64,000 nucleotides of DNA. It comes from Leptotrichia sp. HSP-536. GTDB taxonomy: Bacteria; Fusobacteriota; Fusobacteriia; Fusobacteriales; Leptotrichiaceae. Below the pieces are notes generated by a model. That model saw only the letters and a program-made list of their open reading frames with translations. It ran no database searches and was not told the origin of the DNA. Numbering within the stretch: position 1 is the stretch's first letter; every line of letters begins with the position of its first letter. A program made the translations under genes and the position numbers. The stretch is taken from the NCBI RefSeq assembly GCF_041199985.1, contig NZ_CP165647.1, forward strand, positions 558,001 to 622,000, given 5' to 3'. Below are positions 1-9,175 of the stretch, in pieces.

Positions 1-459
1 AGCCGAGTTACAAATATACTTCCTCATTTGAAACAACCAATCACAGTAAATGAATTTGGTGAAAAAATAATGGAGTATATGAAAAAACATTATCCAGAAA
101 TGGAAGAGTATAAATTTACTCCAGAAGAGTTAAAAATAATTGAAGAAAATGCGGAAAAGAAACATAGAAACTGGGAATGGGTTTATGGAACTTCCCCAGA
201 ATTTAACATAACTCGTGAAAAACGTTTCATAAACGGAAAAATTCAAATTTTTGCGACAGTAGAAAATTCTAGAATTAAGAATATCAAATTTTATGGAGAT
301 TTCTTTGGAAAAAATGAAGATTTGAGTGAAATTGAAAATTTATTGAAAGATACGAAATATACAAGGGAAGCTGTGAAAGAAAAACTGGAAACAGTTGATA
401 TTGGGGAGTATTTTTCTAGATTTACGGTAGATGAAGTTGTGGAAGTTATTGTTGGATAA
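1..459 (+). CDS. lplA: Lipoate-protein ligase A, C-terminal part (5' end outside window)
   Basis: The frame is open from base 1, so this is the last ~152 residues of a longer gene. The visible start reads SRVTNI, a stretch typical of LplA-type ligases just after the catalytic domain. It is followed by the small C-terminal domain (residues ~25-150) with the usual FINGKIQIFATVE-like strand and a closing VGEYF-type helix region. The enzyme activates free lipoate with ATP and attaches it to lipoyl domains of 2-oxoacid dehydrogenases or GcvH in the cytoplasm. The family is ~330 residues, so about half is missing. The TTG at 28 is internal and not a true start. A terminator follows 14 bases after the stop. 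Family assignment is by recognition of the C-terminal region; the catalytic domain cannot be seen. Confidence 0.85.
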   Translation, partial: SRVTNILPHLKQPITVNEFGEKIMEYMKKHYPEMEEYKFTPEELKIIEENAEKKHRNWEWVYGTSPEFNITREKRFINGKIQIFATVENSRIKNIKFYGDFFGKNEDLSEIENLLKDTKYTREAVKEKLETVDIGEYFSRFTVDEVVEVIVG

Positions 460-472
460 TAATTAATAAAGT

Positions 473-502
473 AGGCACTTTGGAGACAGAGTGCCTTTTT
501 TC
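473..502 (+). terminator. Intrinsic terminator after lplA
   Basis: A 7-bp perfect stem AGGCACT/AGTGCCT (473-479 with 490-496) with a 10-base loop is followed by a run of T. It sits 14 bases after the lplA stop. Confidence 0.85.
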
Positions 503-509
503 TAAAAAA

Positions 510-534
510 AAATAAGACTAAACAGCCTTATTTA
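510..534 (-). terminator. Terminator of the acyltransferase gene (minus strand)
   Basis: Read on the minus strand, AATAAG and CTTATT flank a 10-base loop and are followed by a run of eight or nine T. The hairpin overlaps the stop codon of the split acyltransferase at 518-520. The stem is AT-rich and short, so its strength is modest. Confidence 0.55.
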
Positions 535-1063
535 AATATTTTTTACACAAATATTGATAAAATTTATTTTCAATAAAATATTTAGTCAAATTTGAAACAA
601 AAAATACTATTAAAAAATAAATTATAAAATCTGCGTGAGTTCGCATTTCTCCTATAAATTTTTCAAATAAGATATACAATGGTCTATGCAAAATATATAT
701 TGAGTAACTTATGCTTCCAAGATAAATAAAGACTTTATTTCCCAAAAATTTACTGAAAAATCCATTATCCAAATACAGGAATACGATTAAAGGTATAAAA
801 GATAAGGAAATAACAGTAGAATTATACGGCAGAAACTTATTATATGGAGCAAATAACAAAAATATAATGTAAATTATTGTAAAAAATGAATAAATATTTC
901 TTTTTTTTATATTTTTTATTTTATCATAAAGCAACATACCAAGCGTAAAAGTGCTAATGTACATAAGAGGATTATATTTTATAAATTCAAGGACTGTTCC
1001 GCTATTGGAATTTAGCTTGAAAAGATAATTGAAAAAATAATAGACGTACAGATTGATAATTAG
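518..1063 (-). pseudogene. Acyltransferase-3 family protein, C-terminal fragment (split by IS)
   Basis: This is the C-terminal half of a multi-pass membrane O-acyltransferase (OafA/YrhL type) whose N-terminal half lies at 2006-2449. It encodes several hydrophobic segments. The segment around LGSISYSIYILHRPLY is the characteristic late motif of the family. When the 942-bp IS and one copy of the TA target duplication are removed, the N-terminal frame continues for about a dozen codons past the junction (IINLYVYYFFNYLF) and then hits a stop. The C-terminal frame is offset by one base. An extra A in the A5 run at 1020-1024 (or the A6 run at 1033-1038) would explain it. The gene therefore carries two lesions, an insertion and a 1-nt frameshift. 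Such enzymes usually acetylate surface polysaccharide or peptidoglycan. Confidence 0.75.
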
Positions 1064-2005
1064 GGCGTGTCTGAAAACTCAAAATCAATGATATTTTTAA
1101 TGATTACTTAAATTTATTTTATTAAAATCATTATGCATCCTATATAAATAAAATTTATAAATGTGCTTGCCAGCTTATCATAGCGTGTCCCTATTCTGCG
1201 GAACTGTTTAAGCTTATTAAAAAAACATTCCACAAGATGTCTTTCCTTGTAGATATGGTAATCGCATTCCCATTTGTCTGCTGCATTGGACTTTGGAGGT
1301 ATTACACATTCTCCCCCGTGTTTTCTTATGTACTCCCGAACTTCCTTTGTTCCGTATGCCTTGTCTGCCAGTATGTTGCTGCCTTTTATGCTTAGCTGCG
1401 ACAATATTTTAATTGCTTGCGTACTATCATGAATCTGTCCTGCAGTAAGTTTTATGTACAGCGGATTTCCAAGTCCATCAACAGCTGCGTGGATTTTAGT
1501 TGTCCTTCCCCCTGAGCTTCTCCCGATGTGCTGGTTCACTTCTGAATCTTTTGCCCTTTTTTAGCTCCTGCACTGCTCTGGTGGGCTTTAACTACTGTGG
1601 AGTCAATGCTCAAGTTCTCATAATCGGCATCTTCCCTTAAATGCTCAAATATTTTAAGCAGAGTCCCCTCGTCACGCCATTTGCAGAAACGGGAATAGAC
1701 TGTCTTCCATGAACCGAAACATTCAGGAAGGTCTCTCCAAGGCGCCGCTGCAGGCAATCCATAGCACGGCATTAAACATCAGGCGTAAATCCTTGCCTGG
1801 ACGTCCTGTCCTAGCTTTGGGAAACATATGCTTTATTTTATTCCATTGTTCATCTGATATTTCATATCTTCTTTGCATGATAGAAGCCTCCTGTGCTTTT
1901 CTTTTATTGTATCAGACTGAGAGCAATGTTTCAACTCATTGATTATGGGTGTATTATTTGATAATCATTAAAAATATCATTGATTCTGAGTTTTCAGACA
2001 CGCCC
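1064..2005 (-). mobile_element. IS5-family insertion sequence (IS427-like), 942 bp
   Basis: The element is bounded by inverted repeats that start GGGCGTGTCTGAAAA and match over 44 bp with one mismatch (1064-1107 against 1962-2005). A TA dinucleotide lies on both sides (1062-1063 and 2006-2007), consistent with the 2-bp TA target duplication of the IS427 group. It contains a two-frame transposase on the minus strand and sits inside an acyltransferase-3 gene. The near identity of the two ends suggests recent insertion. The assignment to IS5/IS427 rests on the SGAPWRDLPE-like and GGRTTKIHA-like motifs, the frame layout and the TA duplication. Confidence 0.9.
1114..1878 (-). pseudogene. IS5-family transposase, frame-disrupted
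   Basis: The transposase starts at ATG 1878 behind a good AGGAGG site (MQRRYEISDEQW) and continues as LMFNAVLWIA. It then goes out of frame near 1741-1748, where a 2-nt deletion (or 1-nt insertion) interrupts the expected SGAPWRDLPE motif. The next frame (from 1772) carries FGSWKTVYSRFCKWRDEG and IDSTVVKAHQ. The last frame (1114-1539) carries GRSSGGRTTKIHAAVDG and the C-terminal YDKLAS segment. The second frame change, at AAAAAAG (1562 to 1556), is a typical programmed -1 site and normal for this group. The first change is not, so this copy is probably inactive unless the indel is a sequencing error. Confidence 0.8.
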
Positions 2006-2449
2006 TAATACAAAATATGTAAAATATTTATTTTTCCTAAATTGTAATAATGCTGGAAATAATAAAAGTAAAAAAGCCAGTGCAGAAAGATACCATGCAG
2101 ATGAATTATAGCTTAAAGATCTATTAAAAATCCATGACTGTACCAAAAGCATATTATATATGATTGTCCCTTTAAATTTTAATGTTAGTATGAGTGACAA
2201 AAAGTAGACAGGATAAAATTTAAAAAATCTGGTCTTGTAAAAAATTGGAAGTTCAAGATTTTTATTAGAATAAACATATGTTAAAAGAAATCCTGAAAGC
2301 AAGAAAAAGAAAAATACCCAGGCAATCCCATGTTCTAACAAAAAAGGAATTTTTCCCAAAGAAAACGAAGTATGCACTGTAGTATGATAATAAAGCACTG
2401 ATAATGCTCCAATAAACCTAAAAATCTCAAATTGATTATATTTTTTCAC
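2006..2449 (-). pseudogene. Acyltransferase-3 family protein, N-terminal fragment (split by IS)
   Basis: This is the N-terminal 148 codons of the same membrane acyltransferase. It begins MKKYNQFEIFRFIGALSV, and the F-x-x-R-F-x-G-A-x-x-V-x-x-x-H pattern is the family's first-helix signature with the catalytic-type His (YYHTT, residue ~22). Further membrane segments follow (FFFFLLSGFLLTYV; ALAFLLLLFPAL). The last codon, TTA, shares its TA with the target duplication of the IS. Reconstituted length is roughly 330 residues, near the family norm. The start is ATG 2449, preceded by AAGGAG. The gene is transcribed leftward and shares no obvious operon with the vanW group upstream. Confidence 0.75.
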
Positions 2450-2591
2450 AAAATTCTCCTTAATAATTTTTTATATTAAATATAATTGAATTATATCATA
2501 TTTACTGTTAAAATTTCTTTATTTTATAAAATTTAAAAAGTAATTGTTTTGAAAAATAACTGTCTTAATGAATAATTGAGTTGTTTTTTTC

Positions 2592-3431
2592 TTATTTTAT
2601 CAATTCTTTGGGAATTAAATCATAATCATACATTACCATCGAATTGTTGTCCCAGATAAGTTCTTTACTCAAGATATTTTCTGTTGCTTTTTCAATGGCA
2701 TTTCTATAAATTTTAGAGCTTCTGTAGTATTTGTCGCCTTTTTTTCTAAAATGATGATTTTCTTCAACTAATTCATATTTCCAAGGAAATTCTGTTTCAC
2801 TTCTTAATTCCGCCTTTAATTTCCCATCTTCACACCATACAAATAATTGTATATTCTGGTCGGAATTATTTTTGAATCGGTAATCAATGTAATTGTATGA
2901 AACTGATGTTCCTGAGCTGAATGGAATTCGGTTTTTTTCTGCACTTGGGTCCAGAGCGTCAGAGTGAGTGTGAAGTTCCACTATTTCCAACGGACTGTGC
3001 AAAATTAGCCAATTTATCGTATTTCCAAGATTACAAAGCCCTCCACCGATTCCAGGCTTGATTTTTCCTTTTGATATGATACGACCTGCTTTATATCCTT
3101 TTTTTCTTGTTGCTTTTCCAACTGTTTTCCAGAAGGAGAAAGTTTCACCTGGACGAATTATTATTCCGTTAATTTTGCTGCTTGCCAGTTTCAGATTCAC
3201 TGCCTTGTTTTCTTGCAGCACAGGGTCTATTCCCTTTCCTTTTCTTATGATGTTGGAACTGTGAGTTGAAATAATATTTGGTAATTTTCCTTCTTTTTTA
3301 GTTTTTGCAAATTTTTCTTTTGAGAAAAAATCTTTTATATTTCGTCTTGCGATTTCCTTGTGAAGAGAAATTGTGTAAAAAAATGGGTGAATATCACAAA
3401 AATTTCTTCTTCTTCTATTTCCATTTGACAT
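2592..3431 (-). CDS. VanW family protein
   Basis: A 279-residue protein recognised as VanW-like. The block around residues 90-175 has FSFWKTVGKAT, then GGGLCNLGNTINWL, then HTHSDALDPS, which is the conserved core of PF04294 (VanW). There is no signal peptide. VanW proteins were first noted beside vancomycin-resistance genes, but their biochemical role is not settled, and nothing here suggests a resistance operon. It is the last gene of a leftward three-gene unit, five bases after the YqeG-like phosphatase. Confidence is high for the family and low for any function. Confidence 0.85.
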   Translation of the reverse strand: MSNGNRRRRNFCDIHPFFYTISLHKEIARRNIKDFFSKEKFAKTKKEGKLPNIISTHSSNIIRKGKGIDPVLQENKAVNLKLASSKINGIIIRPGETFSFWKTVGKATRKKGYKAGRIISKGKIKPGIGGGLCNLGNTINWLILHSPLEIVELHTHSDALDPSAEKNRIPFSSGTSVSYNYIDYRFKNNSDQNIQLFVWCEDGKLKAELRSETEFPWKYELVEENHHFRKKGDKYYRSSKIYRNAIEKATENILSKELIWDNNSMVMYDYDLIPKELIK

Positions 3432-3436
3432 AATAG

Positions 3437-3973
3437 TTACTCCTTCTCTTTTACAATATTTCCAATTCTATTTTGATATTTTTTATTTCTTTTATAAAAT
3501 CCAAGAATTAGTTTTTCCAGCTGCCTTCTTTTACCAATTTTAATCTCATTGCCCTTATCCATATATTTTACAAGAATACTAGCTATACCACTTCTATTAG
3601 CTCCAAAAACATCTGTAAAAACCTGGTCGCCTATAACTACAGTTTCTTCCTTTTTCAAATTTAACATTTCCAGCGATTTTAAATAATTTGGAACACTTGG
3701 CTTTTTGGCATCGTGTATGTAAAGTGAATCAATGTTTTCAAGAAATTTTTGCACTCTATTTTCACTATTATTTGATAATACAAGTGTCTTAAAACCTATT
3801 TTCTGTACCTCTTTAAATAATTCGTCGATTTCCCTTGTAGAATCTTCCCCATGATGGACTAATGTATTGTCAATGTCGAATATAAGCCCTCTATACCCCT
3901 TTTCATACAATTTTTTATAATCAATAGAAAAAACGCTTTCAACATATTCATATGGATAAAATATTTTTAACAT
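3437..3973 (-). CDS. yqeG: YqeG family HAD phosphatase
   Basis: A 178-residue protein of the HAD superfamily, subfamily IIIA. Motif I is FDIDNT at residues 32-37 with the nucleophile Asp33 and Asp35, motif II is LSNNS at 66-70, the motif III lysine is in AKKP at 89-92, and motif IV is GDQVFTD at 115-121. This matches the YqeG family, whose members are small soluble phosphatases. The substrate is not established. It lies between the TIM-barrel-like gene (21-base gap) and the vanW gene (5-base gap), all on the minus strand, so the three are probably cotranscribed. Confidence 0.85.
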   Translation of the reverse strand: MLKIFYPYEYVESVFSIDYKKLYEKGYRGLIFDIDNTLVHHGEDSTREIDELFKEVQKIGFKTLVLSNNSENRVQKFLENIDSLYIHDAKKPSVPNYLKSLEMLNLKKEETVVIGDQVFTDVFGANRSGIASILVKYMDKGNEIKIGKRRQLEKLILGFYKRNKKYQNRIGNIVKEKE

Positions 3974-3994
3974 TCAGTTCTCCCATTAAAATTT

Positions 3995-4663
3995 TTATTG
4001 TTTAACATATTCACAAACCTTGTTAATCTGCTCTTCAAAACTTCCGTCAAACTTATTTTCAAAAAATGCGCTTCCAATCGTAAATGACCACGGATTAATA
4101 TTTTTCAGCTCATCAAGCCTTTCATATCCATTTACGCTTCCAGCTATGCACACTGGAGCATTTACTTCCAGAACAAATCTTTCATTCAGTTCAACTGCAT
4201 TTCCAGTATATCTGTAACCTAGCAAATCAAATCCATATACGCCTTTTTTCAAATATTCATTAGCTTCCTTGATGATTTCATCAATTTCTCCTTCAAGAAT
4301 AGATGGACGTTCCGTAACTTTTCCCACAAATGGCATATATCTTAGATTATTTTTCTTGCAAAATTCATTAATCGAATCAAAAAACACAGTCCCCATAAGA
4401 ATATCACAGCTGCATTCCAAAGCAAGCTTTGCCCCTTCCAGACCTTCCTTTTCTGTATATTCCACAACTTCAAGAAATGTAGTTTTCCCACATTCCTTCA
4501 TATATTTGTATAAATTTTTCATCTGTTCTATTGGAAGAGATTTTTCTTTAAATCCCCAAAATTTCGCATCAGAATTTTTACATTTTTCAAAAATTTCATG
4601 AGCATTATTCACAGTTTCATCATTATGAGTCAACATTACGATTAAATTTAAACTATTTTTCAC
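3995..4663 (-). CDS. Predicted TIM-barrel protein, function unknown
   Basis: A 222-residue soluble protein starting with GTG at 4663 behind AAAGGGAG. The alternation of strands and helices, with LIVMLTHND at the N-terminus, CDILMGTVFFDS in the middle and a late VCIAGSVNGYERLDEL then FTIGSAFF, resembles a phosphate-binding TIM barrel. The late G-S and IGSAFF pairs are typical of loops that bind a substrate phosphate. I do not recognise the exact family and assign no reaction. It is first in a leftward unit with yqeG and the vanW-like gene. Confidence 0.5.
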   Translation of the reverse strand: MKNSLNLIVMLTHNDETVNNAHEIFEKCKNSDAKFWGFKEKSLPIEQMKNLYKYMKECGKTTFLEVVEYTEKEGLEGAKLALECSCDILMGTVFFDSINEFCKKNNLRYMPFVGKVTERPSILEGEIDEIIKEANEYLKKGVYGFDLLGYRYTGNAVELNERFVLEVNAPVCIAGSVNGYERLDELKNINPWSFTIGSAFFENKFDGSFEEQINKVCEYVKQ

Positions 4664-4969
4664 GTAACTCCCTTTCCAAATTTGATAAATTTAACTCTTA
4701 TTTTTTATTTTAATTATTTTGTATAAAATAATAACATATATACAGTTAAAAATCAAATTTTTGCTCTATATTTCTTATCTTTTATAAAATTTATATTTTA
4801 CTTAGTTTTTAATATTAGCCATTAATTTTTTTTTATTTATTTTTTTAAATTTAAGTATTGACTTTTGTTTAAAGTTAAGTTACAATGCACATACGAAAAT
4901 GATTTCAAATCAATTCATAAAAAATATTGAAATAAAAAAAAACAAATAAAAAATTAAAGGAGAAAGGTA
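4664..4969. other. Divergent intergenic region
   Basis: This 306-bp AT-rich gap lies between the leftward TIM-barrel gene and the rightward autotransporter. It holds the promoter at 4858-4886 and a ribosome binding site (AAAGGAGAAAGG) just before 4970. I see no ORF. Confidence 0.6.
4858..4886 (+). promoter_or_regulatory. Promoter of the lipoprotein-type autotransporter
   Basis: TTGACT (4858-4863) and TACAAT (4881-4886) are separated by 17 bases. They lie about 83 bases upstream of the autotransporter start, leaving an untranslated leader of roughly 75 bases. Confidence 0.7.
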
Positions 4970-7900
4970 ATGAAAATTAAAAATTCTAGAAAATTAAGGA
5001 AATTAACGATTTTAACATCATTATGTGCTATTTTGAGCTGCTCAGCTGGCGGTGGCGGTGGAAGCGGAAGTGGAGGCGGTTCAGCAAGTAATACACCTAC
5101 TCCAGGGAATTCATCTGTTGCAATAACTAATACAAGGTTTACTGCAACACCTAATTTAGCAAAACTTAAGGAAGGAATCTATGACAATCTTTATTATGCT
5201 CAAGCAGGTTCTAGCAATGCAGCAATTGATGGAAGCAATACTACTATAAATGCTATGAAATTCGGTCTTGATATAGCTGGCGGTTATTCTGTACAACATC
5301 CAACAACAATAAATGTAAAAAAGGGTGGAACCGCATTTTGGTCAAATATTCCTGGTTTTATTGATAAAAATATTATTACAGGTATACTTAATAATATAAC
5401 TAACCTTAATAATTTGACTTTAAATATGGATTCTGGTTCAACTCTTCTTATAGGTAACGATTCAGATATAAAATTATCAAATTCTGATTTTTCAAATATT
5501 ATTTCAGGAATACATTCTCATTTAAGACCTACAATCACTGGAACAGGATACAATGAAATAAAATTCAATGATTCTAAGCTTTTTATTGATGAAGATATAA
5601 ATCTTGATGATGACAATAACAAATATTTTAAAACATTACCAAAAATAACTCCAACAAAACTCGTTTTGGAAACAAATAAAAATCTTATAGGAACAAAAGA
5701 CGGACAGGTTGCCATAAAAGTGAGTATTTCAGCTGATAATGAGGGAACAATCAAACTAACAGGAAAAGATTCAGTGGCATTATTTTCTAAGAAAAGCATT
5801 TCTAATCAAGGTTCCATAGAAGTGGGGGAAAATTCCATTGCACAATATACTGTTTTCGATACTTCTTCTTCTGATAACAAAAATAAAAATGAGAGAACTA
5901 TTACATTAGGTAAATCTTCCACGGGAATACGTATGAATAGAGACTATAACAATATCGGAGGACTAACTGTTAATAGTGGCACTGGTAAAATTTTGAGTAC
6001 TGCAGAAAAGGTTACTGGAATAATAGCATATACAGTTGATAAACGACATATTGCAGGGGATTCTAATGATTTTTCAATCGAAAACTACGGAGAAATAAAT
6101 CTTTTAGGAGATAAATCTACAGGAATCTATGTAGCAGGAAAAGGTCCAACAGAAATGGATAATAATGGTAAAATCATAATAGGAGCCTCATCTGACAGAA
6201 ATAATCCAAGTATAGGAATGTTTTCTACTAATTCGGAAAACGATGGAGAAAATGCTTTTAGTGGAACTATAGAAGTAGGTAAGAATTCCATAGGAATGGC
6301 AGGAATAAATGGTGGAGAACTATCAAATGAAGGTACAATAACTATTAAAGGTGATGGCGGTGTAGGAATGTATCTGGCTGATGGAACAGAAGTTCCAACG
6401 AGGGAACAATAAAAACTGATGGAGCAGGTCTGAAGGATGTAATAGGAGTTATCGTCGGAAAGAATTCCAAGTTTAAAAATGAAGCTAGCGGAGTAATTAA
6501 TATTAATTTTGAAAATGGTAAGGGAGTAGTGTTTGAAAATGGAGCAATTATAGTAAATAATGGAGTGATTAAGGTAAACGGAGTAAATGCAGTTCCAGAA
6601 CAAGTAACGTCAAAACCAGTAACATTGAAGGCTCTATCAGACAGAATAACTCCTGTAAAAAGCGACCTTGGAATATATATGAACTCCCTTGGAAAAACAA
6701 ATCCTATCGAAGGATTAGCTAACCTTGGGCTGAACAGTGCTGACCTATTAATCGGAGCAGAAGCCACTGAAAAGACTAACGCTACAGAAGTTACAGTTGG
6801 ACAAGATGTATTAAAACCTTTCAACGATTCAATACACACAAGCAACATTCCTGACTGGACGGTAAAATCAGGCTCACTTGTATGGGAAGCTGATTCTGAA
6901 ATTAAGGACAACCAAGTTGAAAAGGTTACCTTGAGAAAGCACTCTTACACAAAATTTGCTGATGAAAAAACAAAAGATGTGGCAGAAGGGCTTGATGAAA
7001 AATACGTTGTGGCAAGTGAAAAAGATAAGCAAATATTCAATTATATGAACACATTAAGAGATGCTGAAAGTTTAGGAAAAGTCTTCAAAGAAACTAGGGG
7101 AAGCCAATACATTAATGTTCAACAAAGAATAAACCAGACAGACAACCTTTTAGACAGCCAAATTTCATCTTTGCAAAAAGATAATGCAGGCAAAGCCGGA
7201 CATCACGTTGAAACATTCTTTAATAAAGATAAGCATGACTTCAAGACCGAAGAAGTTCCAAATACAACAAGCACAGCTTTCGGAGCTTCCTACCTGTTCA
7301 ATAATACTGACAGTAACTGGGGAGTTTATGGCGGTGTTGCAATAAATAACTATAAATTCAAGGATACTGCACGTTCAAAAGAAAATATTACAATGTTTAA
7401 ACTTGGTGGATACAAGAAATTTGACCTGAGCCTTGGCGACCTTGACTGGACTTTAGGTGGAGATGTGTTTGTTTCACAAAACTCAATGAAACGTAGAATT
7501 ATGACAGATAAAGTTTATGAAAACAAAGCTGACTACAATGCTTACGGATTCTCAGTTAAGAATGAAATCAGCAAGACTCATGAGTTAGGTGAAAATTCTA
7601 CAATTAAACCTTATGGAGCGTTAAAGCTTGGATACGGAAGCTTTGGAAAGATTAAGGAAAAGGATGCGACTATGGGGCTAGATGTTAAAGGAAATAGTTA
7701 TTACTCAGTTAAACCAGCAGCTGGTATTGAGCTTGGATATTCTAAACAAGTTACAGACAAGGCTAAGTTAAAAGCTTCTTTGGATTTAGCGTACGAGCAT
7801 GAGCTTGGAAAGGTTGACCACAAGGAAAATGAGATGAAGTTTATAAATGCGAGAACTGGGTATAAAAGAAAATTTGCAAAAGACGAAAGCCGTGGAAACT

Positions 7901-8019
7901 TAAGTACCGGGGTGAAGGTCGGACTGGAGACAGGAAGATTTAACTTTTCGGTAAAAGGTGGATATGATACGAAAGATAAGAATACTCATGTTGGTATAGG
8001 AGTTGGCGCATCGTTCTAA
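4970..8019 (+). pseudogene. Autotransporter with lipoprotein signal, frameshifted
   Basis: A ~1015-residue autotransporter in two frames. The first (4970-6412) starts with a basic segment, a hydrophobic stretch and a lipobox ending ILSC (Cys at residue ~24), followed by a Gly/Ser-rich linker. Repetitive passenger strands of the form N-x-G-x-I-x-(I/V)-G-x-x-S-x-G-(I/M) follow. The frame is lost at 6393-6396: one missing base in GTTCC would join it to the reading NEGTIKTDGAG that begins at 6397. The second frame (to 8019) carries the rest of the passenger and a C-terminal beta-barrel (residues ~760-1015) ending in GASF, as the barrel-assembly machinery requires. The barrel resembles that of the autotransporter at 60011-64000. 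The defect may be real decay, phase variation at a short T run, or an assembly error. Confidence 0.8.
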
Positions 8020-8061
8020 ATTTTTAATTGTTTTTTCTTTTAAATAATTTTGTGTTTTCGA

Positions 8062-8096
8062 GAGTTACTTCAATTTTTTGGAGTAGCTCTTTTTGT
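8062..8096 (+). terminator. Intrinsic terminator after the autotransporter
   Basis: An 8-bp stem GAGTTACT/AGTAGCTC (8062-8069 with 8082-8089, one G-U pair) is followed by TTTTT. It lies 43 bases after the autotransporter stop. Confidence 0.8.
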
Positions 8097-8098
8097 TA

Positions 8099-8126
8099 TT
8101 GACTTTTTTAAAATTTATAGTATAAT
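8099..8126 (+). promoter_or_regulatory. Promoter of the LprI-like lipoprotein
   Basis: TTGACT (8099-8104) and a perfect TATAAT (8121-8126) with a 16-base spacer lie 57 bases before the start at 8184 and directly after a terminator. Confidence 0.75.
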
Positions 8127-8183
8127 GAATATCGAAGAAAAAAATAACAAATTATTAATAATTTTATAAACTGGAGGAAATCT

Positions 8184-8786
8184 ATGAAAAAGAAATACCT
8201 AATTCCCAAACTAGTAATTATCCTGATACTGTCCTTAGTTATATCTTGTCAGAATAAAAATGCTGAATTAGAGAAAAAAATTGAAAAATTAGAAAAGGAA
8301 AATGCTGAAATATTACAAAAACAGCAGAATATTCAGACAAGTACTGTTCAAGCAAATCCTGAAAACACAGGAACAAAAAAAATTGAGAAAACTTCACAAC
8401 CAAAAATATCAAACTATGAAAATAAAGTAAGAAGCAGAATTGCTAGTTATGAGGCTGCAAGAGACAAAGTAAGTGATGAATATGGATGGAGTCCAGAAGA
8501 AACAAATGCAAATGGACATCTTAATGAAAAATTAGATGATGAACTTACAAAAGTTTACAATTTAATTATGGCAAGATTATCTGAAAGCGAAAAAATAGAG
8601 TTCAGAAATAAACAACGACAATGGTTAAAAATTAGAACAAAGAAAGTTGAAAATTCAAATAACGGCGAAGATGGAAATCCTGAAATGGGAGGAAGAGCTG
8701 GAGCAAATGTTGAAATAATGACTTATCAAGAATTTACAAAAGACAGATTAATTGAATTTGCAAAAATATATGACAATATGAATTAA
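8184..8786 (+). CDS. Lipoprotein with LprI-type (DUF1311) domain
   Basis: A 200-residue predicted lipoprotein. A basic hydrophobic signal ends in a lipobox VISC (Cys at residue ~22). A short coiled coil (residues ~27-50, rich in E/K/L) and a polar linker follow, then a domain at ~75-200 containing LNEKLDDELTKVYNLIMARL and the following KQRQWLK-type helix. That helical pattern is the DUF1311/LprI N-terminal domain, named after a lysozyme-inhibitor lipoprotein. The anchor places it at the inner face of the outer membrane or in the periplasm. Lysozyme inhibition is known only for some family members and is not shown here. It is followed 30 bases later by a secreted Asp/Tyr-rich protein. A related protein without lipobox is at 26095. 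Confidence 0.75.
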   Translation: MKKKYLIPKLVIILILSLVISCQNKNAELEKKIEKLEKENAEILQKQQNIQTSTVQANPENTGTKKIEKTSQPKISNYENKVRSRIASYEAARDKVSDEYGWSPEETNANGHLNEKLDDELTKVYNLIMARLSESEKIEFRNKQRQWLKIRTKKVENSNNGEDGNPEMGGRAGANVEIMTYQEFTKDRLIEFAKIYDNMN

Positions 8787-8816
8787 TAATTTTATAAAAG
8801 AAAGGAAAAAATAAAA

Positions 8817-9131
8817 ATGAAAAACAAAATTCTAATATTAGGAATACTAGCTCTGATATCAGTAAATGTAAGTGCTGGATGGGCAAAACATAGAGATAGA
8901 ATTATAAATGGTCTAAAATATTCCATAGAAAACAACAATGCTCAGAATTATAGCAGTTATCAAAACAATTATTATGATAACGATTATAACGATGACTATG
9001 ATGACGACAGTGACTGCGACTATGATTACGATGATAGTGACAGTGATTATGACGATGATTATGATTGCGGATGTGATGATGACGACTACGATTATGATGA
9101 TAGTGATTATGATAACTATTATTATTATTAA
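8817..9131 (+). CDS. Small secreted Asp/Tyr-rich low-complexity protein
   Basis: A 104-residue protein with a clear signal peptide (KNKILILGILALISVNVSA, cleavage near residue 20) and an AAAGGAAA ribosome binding site. After a short polar segment, residues ~50-104 consist almost only of Asp, Tyr, Ser and Asn in DY, DDY and DSD units, with three Cys (one CDY, then CGC), ending in four Tyr. The very acidic tail could bind Ca2+ or other cations, but this is inference. I recognise no family. The gene is probably cotranscribed with the LprI-like lipoprotein and ends at a strong terminator. The other frames across the repeat also stay open, but only this one has a start, signal peptide and ribosome binding site. 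Confidence 0.65.
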   Translation: MKNKILILGILALISVNVSAGWAKHRDRIINGLKYSIENNNAQNYSSYQNNYYDNDYNDDYDDDSDCDYDYDDSDSDYDDDYDCGCDDDDYDYDDSDYDNYYYY

Positions 9132-9175
9132 AATTTATAAGATTAAATAAATCAATTATAGTAAACGAATTCAAG

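Noticed and set aside
1709..1942. Plus-strand ORF inside the IS5 element
   Set aside because: It is antisense to the transposase and has no recognisable protein; it is a shadow frame.
8985..9120. Short repeats resembling a CRISPR or tandem-repeat array
   Set aside because: The repeat is codon-level low complexity inside a coding sequence. There are no uniform repeats with unique spacers and no cas genes.
8902..9174. Open frames over the Asp/Tyr repeat on the minus strand (His/Asn-rich) and in a second plus frame (Thr/Met/Ile-rich)
   Set aside because: They arise because the GAT/TAT repeat has no stops in several frames. They lack signal peptides and ribosome binding sites, unlike the frame at 8817.
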